A stretch of 7,851 nt of DNA from Chloroflexota bacterium (GTDB lineage Bacteria; Chloroflexota; Anaerolineae; Promineifilales; Promineifilaceae), in assembly GCA_963169155.1 (NCBI GenBank), contig CAUJGI010000541.1:1-7851 (forward strand). Reading direction: 5' to 3'. Position numbers and translations under genes: made by a program. This document shows, one piece after another, positions 1-4,805 of this stretch (the first letter of the stretch is position 1; every line of letters begins with the position of its first letter). Below the pieces are notes generated by a model. That model had not been told where the DNA came from. It searched no databases and saw only the letters and a program-made list of their open reading frames with translations.

Positions 1-18
1 AGTAAACGGTAAACGGTG
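1..18 (-). repeat. Heptamer tandem repeat, reverse orientation, cut by window edge
   Basis: Read on the minus strand, positions 18-12 give CACCGTT, 11-5 give TACCGTT, and 4-1 give the start of a further unit, TACT. These fit the same YAC-type 7-bp unit found in forward orientation at 98-188, so the two arrays are inverted relative to each other. The array probably continues beyond the window start. On the plus strand it appears as two perfect copies of GTAAACG at 2-15. No coding potential is seen here. Confidence 0.6.
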
Positions 19-59
19 GGAAAGAGCGCGTTACTTTTCGGTTAAACTGCTCACTGACC

Positions 60-80
60 TACCAAGCACCGTAAACAAAA
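60..80 (+). repeat. Short run of three degenerate heptamers
   Basis: Three consecutive 7-bp units, TACCAAG (60-66), CACCGTA (67-73) and AACAAAA (74-80), share the N-A-C start of the larger array downstream. Another unit-like CACTGAC at 52-58 is one base out of phase. I read this as a decayed or interrupted part of the same repeat family. The match is short, so it could be chance. Confidence 0.4.
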
Positions 81-97
81 CAGTCGCGCCGCGACAT

Positions 98-188
98 TAC
101 AAATGACCAAACACCAAACACCGATTACTTTTCACTTATCACTTATCACTTTTCACCGATTACGGATTACCGATCACCAACAACGGAG
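98..188 (+). repeat. Degenerate heptanucleotide tandem array upstream of gene 1
   Basis: Thirteen consecutive 7-bp units keep strict phase from 98 to 188, and every unit has AC at its second and third base. The consensus is roughly Y-A-C-Y-N-A/T-T. Two units are identical CACTTAT (133-139 and 140-146), and CACCGAT occurs at 119-125 and again at 154-160. The last unit (182-188) carries the GGAG of the ribosome binding site for gene 1, so the array reaches the translation signal. A 7-bp period and lack of open frames argue against coding. The closest known analogue is the short tandemly repeated repetitive (STRR) heptamers of cyanobacterial intergenic DNA. That is an analogy, not a homology claim. 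Confidence 0.75.
185..188 (+). promoter_or_regulatory. Ribosome binding site of gene 1
   Basis: GGAG lies six bases before the ATG at 195. It supports this start over later in-frame methionines. It forms part of the last heptamer unit of the upstream array. Confidence 0.7.
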
Positions 189-194
189 ACCAAC

Positions 195-1262
195 ATGCGT
201 GGATGTTTACGATTTTTAGCGGGGGTAGTGGCCATTGGCTTTGTGGTTACGGCCGTTTTTGCCCTTTTCCTCACCAATTTATTTACCGTCGTAGCTGACC
301 GGGAAATTTTCAAAGAGTCATTGGCCAACGTGGACCAGCTGGTGGTGGCGGCGGTGCCTGCCTTTGTGGCCCAGACGCTGGAGGAGCAGGCGCGGGAGCG
401 CGGCCTGGCACCCATCAATCTGGACGAAGCGCTGCTGCAACAGTCGATGGAAACCTTGCTGCCGCCCGGCTGGATTGAGGCACAGACGGATACGGCCGTT
501 GATACCGTCTACGATTTGCTGGAAGGCGGCGACCTGGAGAACGCCGAGCTGACCATCGACACCACCCCACTGCTGGATCGCTTTCGCGGCCAGCCAGGGC
601 TGGAGGTGGTGGGCAACATCGTTACCAGCTTGCCCGCCTGCACCCAACCCATCAACCCCGCCGAGCTGCTGGGGCCAGACGTGACCATTCCCGCCTGCCT
701 GCCACCCGGCATCCCCACCGACCAGGTAACCCAGGAAGTCCATACCCGGCTGGTGCAGGCCCTGGACAGCAATCCACAGCTCACCAGCGACTTTGGCCTG
801 GTGCGCATTCCGCTCTTCCCCCCCGAACAGCAGGCGCAAAATGCCGAATTGATCCAGGCGCGCGAGCAGCTTCTGCGCCTCCAGCGCACCTTCACGCTGG
901 CCCAGGACTGGGGCTGGCTGCTCTGGCTGCTGCCCATCGGCTGCCTACTGCTGATCGCCCTGCTGGCGGTACGCTCTGTTTCAGAGTTGGGTCACTGGTG
1001 GGGCTGGCCGCTGCTGGGCACAGCCGTTCTCATCCTCTTCATCGCCATTCTCTTCCCCGCCGTTACCACCTTCTTGCTGCGGCAAACCCCGGTTGATCCG
1101 GCGGCGGTGACCACCACATTGCGCGGGACGGCCGTCGGGTTGGTAACGGCCGTTACCGACACCTGGCTCAGCCGCGTCTACCTCCAGGCGGGCATCATGT
1201 TGCTGGCTGGTGTTGTGTTTGTGCTGCTGGGGTTTGTCACCAGGGAGCGATCAAATTACTGA
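195..1262 (+). CDS. Membrane protein of unknown function with large extracytoplasmic domain
   Basis: I do not recognise a named family in this 355-residue protein. An N-terminal hydrophobic segment (about residues 5-29) is followed by a roughly 205-residue polar region, then three hydrophobic segments near 239-258, 270-295 and 331-348, and a short tail ending in charged residues (RERSNY). The polar region is probably extracytoplasmic. It contains many Leu/Glu/Gln helices, a Pro-rich stretch and two cysteines (149 and 168) that could pair. The layout, a membrane anchor, helical outer domain and hydrophobic C-terminal bundle, resembles uncharacterised membrane proteins I associate with Chloroflexota, but that is inference from pattern. 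The start is supported by GGAG six bases upstream. Four copies of ACGGCCGT lie in frame, each encoding Thr-Ala-Val. The gene converges on the kinase gene, with a palindrome beginning in its stop codon. There is no evidence that the two products work together. Confidence 0.85.
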   Translation: MRGCLRFLAGVVAIGFVVTAVFALFLTNLFTVVADREIFKESLANVDQLVVAAVPAFVAQTLEEQARERGLAPINLDEALLQQSMETLLPPGWIEAQTDTAVDTVYDLLEGGDLENAELTIDTTPLLDRFRGQPGLEVVGNIVTSLPACTQPINPAELLGPDVTIPACLPPGIPTDQVTQEVHTRLVQALDSNPQLTSDFGLVRIPLFPPEQQAQNAELIQAREQLLRLQRTFTLAQDWGWLLWLLPIGCLLLIALLAVRSVSELGHWWGWPLLGTAVLILFIAILFPAVTTFLLRQTPVDPAAVTTTLRGTAVGLVTAVTDTWLSRVYLQAGIMLLAGVVFVLLGFVTRERSNY

Positions 1263-1294
1263 GATAGGGCCAATCTTAAAGATTGGCCCTATCT
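1262..1294. repeat. 33-bp perfect palindrome, probable bidirectional terminator (copy 1)
   Basis: AGATAGGGCCAATCTT (1262-1277) is perfectly complementary to 1279-1294 with one base between. The RNA would form a strong hairpin with the terminal A/U pairs opening into the loop. It starts at the last base of the gene 1 stop codon and ends 18 bases before the kinase stop codon, filling most of the gap between two convergent genes. Neither side has a clean T-run directly after the stem, so it is not a textbook intrinsic terminator. A near-identical copy lies at 4753-4785, showing that this is a dispersed repeat element. Confidence 0.8.
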
Positions 1295-1312
1295 GAAAAT
1301 TCTAGCAACTTT

Positions 1313-3772
1313 TTAGGGCAGCGGATAGATAGTAAAATCAACAAAGCCCGTGGCTTCGCCCTCAATTTCGTGGTCAAAATAGAACGCCGTCATCACTTCA
1401 ATCTGCCCGGAATCCACATTGCTCGACAGGTCCAAAGAATCTATAAACTCATCATTAATGAAGAAATAACCCACGTCGCCCCAGGCAATGAGGCGCAGCG
1501 AGTTTGTTTCCCCATCGCCCAGGTTAAGATTATCCAGTTCCCCCTCAGCAACCGTGAACTCATTGTCGGCGCTGCCCTGCCGGTCGGCCAGAGCCCAGTT
1601 GCCCTCAGAAGCCAGCACCAGCCAATATTTATACGAGCCATTGGTGCGGAACGAAAACCCATAATCCCAACCTTTTACCGAAGCGGCAAAAGGATTGACA
1701 AAAGTCGCTTCGGCAATGAAATTGAGTTCGTCGACATCGGCCGTTTCTAGCTTGATGAGGTCATCGATCACGTGCACCAGCTCGCCGCTGTTCGGGCCAT
1801 ATACCGCATCGCCGGCGTACAAATTAAAGTTGTTGTATTGGGTTTCCTGGCCGTTTAGCTCGTTCGAGCCGTAGAAACCGGTACCCAAAGCAATGTTGCC
1901 GCCGCTGGTGCGCGAAGAAAGGTCAAGCACCGTCACATATTGACCATTGAGGAAAAAGTACCCATCTTCACCAATGGCAATCACTTCAAACAAATTGCTG
2001 CCCCCTTCGCTTAAATCGAGCAAATCAACTTCGCCTTCCTGTATGAAGGCGTCGGCGCCCGCGGAACGGACGTGCAAATACCAAACAACCACAGAGCGAA
2101 CCCCCCGGCGCAATTCAGCATCCACATCCCGCTGGCGGAAGATAAGGCCAAAATCCCAGCTGCCCGTGGCTGGGCCATACGGATTGACCATTTCCACCTG
2201 CATCACAAAGTCAGCCGGGGTTGGATCCGCATAGGCGGTTTCGATGAATTCGTCGGTATCATGGACCAGGCTGCCGTTGAAGGGGCCATAAAGCGCGTCC
2301 AGATCGCTAGACGGCCGTGGCGTAGGCGGGTTGGCAATGGCTTCGGCCGTAGCGGTGGCATTGGCAATCGCGGCGCGGGTAGCCTCGGCGCTTTGGCGGG
2401 TAGCAACGACATCGGGGGTGGCTTCGGCAGGCACGTCGGTAGCCGTGGGAACCGGTGCCACCTCTTCCTCAGTCGGCGTGGGCAGGATGGCTTCCTCAGT
2501 TGCCGCGGCCGCTTCTTCTGTTTCGATGGCCGCCAGCGCCTGGGCTGTGGCTTCTTCATCCACCTCTTCTTCTTCGTCCTCGTCTCTGTCGCGTGGCGTA
2601 CTGGTGGGATCATCGCCAAAAAGCGCCAGATCACCATCAGCCAGGGCAGAGGCCAAAACTGCCACCCCAGCGATGCACAGAATGACAATCAAACCAATAA
2701 CGCCCCAAATCCATTTGGGCACCCCGCCACTAACAACCTGCGGCTGGGCCGTCGGCGTGGGGAAGTGCATCGGGCCAGCGCCGCTGTTTACCGGCGGTGG
2801 CGGTGGTGGTGGAACAACGGTCGCGGTATCCATCATCGCCGGCGTGGTGGCCGTGCGAACCGGCGGCGTGACCGCGGGCGGCGTTTCTTCCATCAACTCC
2901 GCCTTCATCTCGCTGAGCTCAGCCTCCAGCTTGCGCAGGCTGGGCTGTTCCAGGTTGCGTTCGGTAACGGCCGTTAACGCCGAAGACAAATCCGTCGCCG
3001 AAGCAAAACGATCATCCCGCTCTTTGGCCATCGCCTTGTTGATAATTTCGTTACAGGCGGGTGGCAAATCGGGGCGCACGCTCAAAATTTGTGGCACGGG
3101 GTCCATGACGTGTTTCATCATCATGCGGGCGGGCGTATCGGCGTCGTAGGGAGTGGCGCCGGTGAGCATTTGGAAGAGGATGACCCCAAGAGCATAGATG
3201 TCGGAACGGCCGTCTAGCTGCTTGTCGCCATACACCTGCTCCGGGCTCATGTAGGTGGGTGTGCCCACCAGGCTGCCGCTGGCCGTCAATGCGTTAGTCG
3301 AGGATGTGACGTGCACGATGCCAAAGTCGGCCAGGAACGCGTCGCCGTAATGGTCGAACAGCACGTTGCTCGGCTTGAGGTCACGGTGAATGATGCCCAT
3401 GCTGTGCGCCCGATCTAGTGCCGAACCCAGCCGCTTAAGAATGACGGCCGCTTCATCAATCGGAATCGGCCCTTCCGCCAGCCGATCAGACAATGATCCG
3501 CCGGTCATCAGGCGCATGACCAAAAAGGGCTGACCATTTTCCTCGCCAAAGTCGTACACCGGCACGATGGCCGGATGTTCCAGCGTGGCGATTGTGCGGG
3601 CCTCACGGGTAAAGCGGGCGCGGAACTCCGCCTCGTGCATAAATTCACGGGGCAGCATCTTCAAGGCCACCGTGCGTTCAAAGCGTGGATCGTACGCTTC
3701 GAAAACCGTCGCCATGCCGCCCCGCCCAATTTCCTGTTTTATTTCATACCGGCCGATCTTTTCTGGTGTCAT
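1313..3772 (-). CDS. Transmembrane Ser/Thr protein kinase with duplicated ectodomain
   Basis: This 819-residue protein starts with a complete Hanks-type (PknB-like) kinase domain, about residues 9-272. Visible motifs are the glycine loop GRGGMATV (16-23), VALK with ATP-binding Lys38, a helix-C Glu57, HRDLKPSN (129-136, catalytic Asp131), DFG (149-151), GTPTYMSPE (170-178) and DIYALG (191-196). All key residues are present, so it should be active. A short coiled coil (about 273-296) and a Pro-rich stretch lead to one membrane segment (about 354-377). Beyond it come an acidic Asp/Glu run (395-407), an Ala/Thr/Glu/Pro-rich linker to about 490, and two homologous domains (about 495-653 and 658-816). 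The kinase should be cytoplasmic and the paired domains outside, probably as a sensor. Similarity of that domain to beta-sandwich (LamG/concanavalin-like) folds is inference from its beta-rich, Gly-Tyr-Phe-Phe pattern. No strong Shine-Dalgarno is seen; AAAGA lies only two bases before the ATG. The start fits the beginning of the kinase domain. It has its own 152-bp upstream gap. Confidence 0.95.
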   Translation of the reverse strand: MTPEKIGRYEIKQEIGRGGMATVFEAYDPRFERTVALKMLPREFMHEAEFRARFTREARTIATLEHPAIVPVYDFGEENGQPFLVMRLMTGGSLSDRLAEGPIPIDEAAVILKRLGSALDRAHSMGIIHRDLKPSNVLFDHYGDAFLADFGIVHVTSSTNALTASGSLVGTPTYMSPEQVYGDKQLDGRSDIYALGVILFQMLTGATPYDADTPARMMMKHVMDPVPQILSVRPDLPPACNEIINKAMAKERDDRFASATDLSSALTAVTERNLEQPSLRKLEAELSEMKAELMEETPPAVTPPVRTATTPAMMDTATVVPPPPPPPVNSGAGPMHFPTPTAQPQVVSGGVPKWIWGVIGLIVILCIAGVAVLASALADGDLALFGDDPTSTPRDRDEDEEEEVDEEATAQALAAIETEEAAAATEEAILPTPTEEEVAPVPTATDVPAEATPDVVATRQSAEATRAAIANATATAEAIANPPTPRPSSDLDALYGPFNGSLVHDTDEFIETAYADPTPADFVMQVEMVNPYGPATGSWDFGLIFRQRDVDAELRRGVRSVVVWYLHVRSAGADAFIQEGEVDLLDLSEGGSNLFEVIAIGEDGYFFLNGQYVTVLDLSSRTSGGNIALGTGFYGSNELNGQETQYNNFNLYAGDAVYGPNSGELVHVIDDLIKLETADVDELNFIAEATFVNPFAASVKGWDYGFSFRTNGSYKYWLVLASEGNWALADRQGSADNEFTVAEGELDNLNLGDGETNSLRLIAWGDVGYFFINDEFIDSLDLSSNVDSGQIEVMTAFYFDHEIEGEATGFVDFTIYPLP

Positions 3773-3801
3773 AGTCTTTACATCGTGTGTAGAGGGTTGA
3801 T

Positions 3802-3831
3802 AAATAAATCACGCTTATAGCGTAGTTATTT
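3802..3831. promoter_or_regulatory. Hyphenated dyad in the leader of the kinase gene, possible operator
   Basis: ACGCT (3811-3815) and AGCGT (3819-3823) form an inverted repeat around TAT. Outer arms AAATAA (3802-3807) and TTATTT (3826-3831) extend it with three and two unpaired bases. It lies about 30-59 bases upstream of the kinase ATG on the minus strand, in the AT-rich 152-bp gap where the promoter should be. A dimeric regulator site is plausible, but there is no known motif match. I could not assign a convincing -35/-10 pair in this gap. Confidence 0.35.
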
Positions 3832-3924
3832 GAGCTGGAATTGACAATAGCCTAATTTACAAAAAATGGCGCAAAATTGTATAAACCTGCCGTAAATTTT
3901 GGGCCACTGTGCCGGATCGGGGAG

Positions 3925-4728
3925 TTAGCGACGGCCGTAAGCCACCTTCGCCGCCTGCCGCGCTCCTTCCTCCTGCGCCCGCCGCCACTCGCGGTCCTGG
4001 TGCGCCCGCACAATCACATCGCGCACCTCGTCCGGGGAGTCGGTGAGAATGAGCAGCTCCAGATCTGCCGCCGCAACTTTGCCTGCGGTGAGCATGGCAC
4101 CTTTGAGCCAATCCACCAGACCGCCCCAATAGGCTGTGTCGAACAGCACCACCGGAAAGTTTTGTACCTTACCGGTCTGAATTAGCGTGAGCGATTCAAA
4201 CAGTTCGTCCATCGTGCCAAAGCCGCCGGGGAAAATGACAAATGCCTGGGCATATTTGACCAGCATCACCTTGCGAATGAAAAAGTAGCGGAAGTCGATG
4301 GAGAGATCGACGTAGGGGTTGAGGTGCTGCTCGAATGGCAGCTCAATGTTGAGGCCCACAGACTGCACGCCTGCCTGACGCGCCCCCTTGTTACCCGCCT
4401 CCATGATGCCTGGCCCACCGCCGGTAATGATGTTAAAGCCCGCCTCGCCAAGCTTCTGGGCCACGGCAACGGCCGTTTCATAATGCACATCCCCTGGCTT
4501 GGTTCGGGCGGAACCAAAGATGGTAACGGCCGTTTCCAGCTCTGCTAGCGCATCAAACCCTTCCACAAACTCCCCCATGATGCGCATCACGCGCCATGTG
4601 TCGGTTTTGTGAAAGGGAGTGATGTTCGGTTCTGGCCCTTCCAGCAGGCGCTCATCTTCGGTGCGCTTGCCGGTGCGTGCCGCCCGGTTCAAGTTGGGAT
4701 TGTCAACTGTGCGTGGTTCGTCGTTCAT
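3925..4728 (-). CDS. LOG-family nucleotide 5'-monophosphate phosphoribohydrolase
   Basis: This 267-residue protein belongs to the LOG family (TIGR00730-type, Rossmann-like 'lysine decarboxylase' fold). Family members release a base from nucleoside 5'-monophosphates, including cytokinin ribotides, giving ribose 5-phosphate. Visible signatures in order are TIFGSAR (69-75), the phosphate-binding GGGPGIMEAGN (103-113), FFIRKVML with catalytic Arg152 (149-156) and PGGFGTMDE (167-175) with the conserved Glu175. An N-terminal extension of about 60 polar residues and a charged C-terminal helix make it longer than the roughly 180-200 residue minimal LOG proteins. Its substrate cannot be told from sequence. 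It may be nucleotide salvage rather than hormone production, and old annotations as lysine decarboxylase should not be trusted. AAAGGA lies six bases before the ATG. It sits between the phosphatase and kinase genes on the same strand, separated from the phosphatase gene by a 77-bp gap holding a palindrome. Confidence 0.93.
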   Translation of the reverse strand: MNDEPRTVDNPNLNRAARTGKRTEDERLLEGPEPNITPFHKTDTWRVMRIMGEFVEGFDALAELETAVTIFGSARTKPGDVHYETAVAVAQKLGEAGFNIITGGGPGIMEAGNKGARQAGVQSVGLNIELPFEQHLNPYVDLSIDFRYFFIRKVMLVKYAQAFVIFPGGFGTMDELFESLTLIQTGKVQNFPVVLFDTAYWGGLVDWLKGAMLTAGKVAAADLELLILTDSPDEVRDVIVRAHQDREWRRAQEEGARQAAKVAYGRR

Positions 4729-4734
4729 AGTGTG

Positions 4735-4740
4735 TCCTTT
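4735..4740 (-). promoter_or_regulatory. Ribosome binding site of the LOG-family gene
   Basis: On the minus strand AAAGGA lies six bases before the ATG at 4728-4726. This is a good Shine-Dalgarno and fixes the start of the gene. Confidence 0.7.
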
Positions 4741-4752
4741 TGCTTAAGTTTC

Positions 4753-4785
4753 AGATTGGGCCAATCTTGAAGATTGGCCCAATCT
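4753..4785. repeat. 33-bp perfect palindrome, probable terminator of the phosphatase gene (copy 2)
   Basis: AGATTGGGCCAATCTT (4753-4768) is perfectly complementary to 4770-4785 around a single G. It lies 20 bases beyond the stop of gene 4 and 24 bases before the start of gene 3, so on the minus strand it could end or attenuate transcription between them. No T-run follows the stem directly. Compared with copy 1 at 1262-1294 only three of 33 bases differ: one in the loop and two that are paired with each other, so the stem is kept. Each arm in this copy also holds a smaller palindrome, GATTGG-G-CCAATC or its partner. Confidence 0.8.
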
Positions 4786-4805
4786 CGGCAGCAAGTGCGT
4801 CGCAC

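Noticed and set aside
98..188. CRISPR-like repetition
   Set aside because: The repeat unit is 7 bp, degenerate and without spacers. There are no cas genes.
318..839. 173-codon open frame on the minus strand
   Set aside because: It is antisense to gene 1, which has a ribosome binding site and membrane segments. The product is Gln/Gly/His-rich with no recognisable domain.
2506..2513. GCGGCCGC palindrome in the kinase gene
   Set aside because: It differs from ACGGCCGT at both ends and lies in Ala-rich coding sequence, so it needs no special explanation.
2072..2977. 301-codon open frame on the plus strand
   Set aside because: It lies antisense to the kinase gene over its linker and the start of its first ectodomain repeat. 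Its product is rich in Arg, Gly and His, without domains, as expected of a shadow frame opposite a Pro/Thr/Ala/Glu-rich coding strand.
2331..3149. 272-codon open frame on the plus strand
   Set aside because: It is antisense to the intact kinase gene and gives a low-complexity Ser/Ala/Val-rich product with no motif.
3872..3901. Possible terminator for the LOG-family gene: CAAAATT and AATTTTG arms
   Set aside because: The arms are only 7 bp, all but one pair A-T, with a 16-base loop. The T-run on the minus strand does not directly follow them.
3925..4728. Lysine decarboxylase
   Set aside because: The PGG.GT..E and GGGPG.MEA.N signatures are those of LOG-family phosphoribohydrolases. The decarboxylase name is a historical misannotation of this fold.
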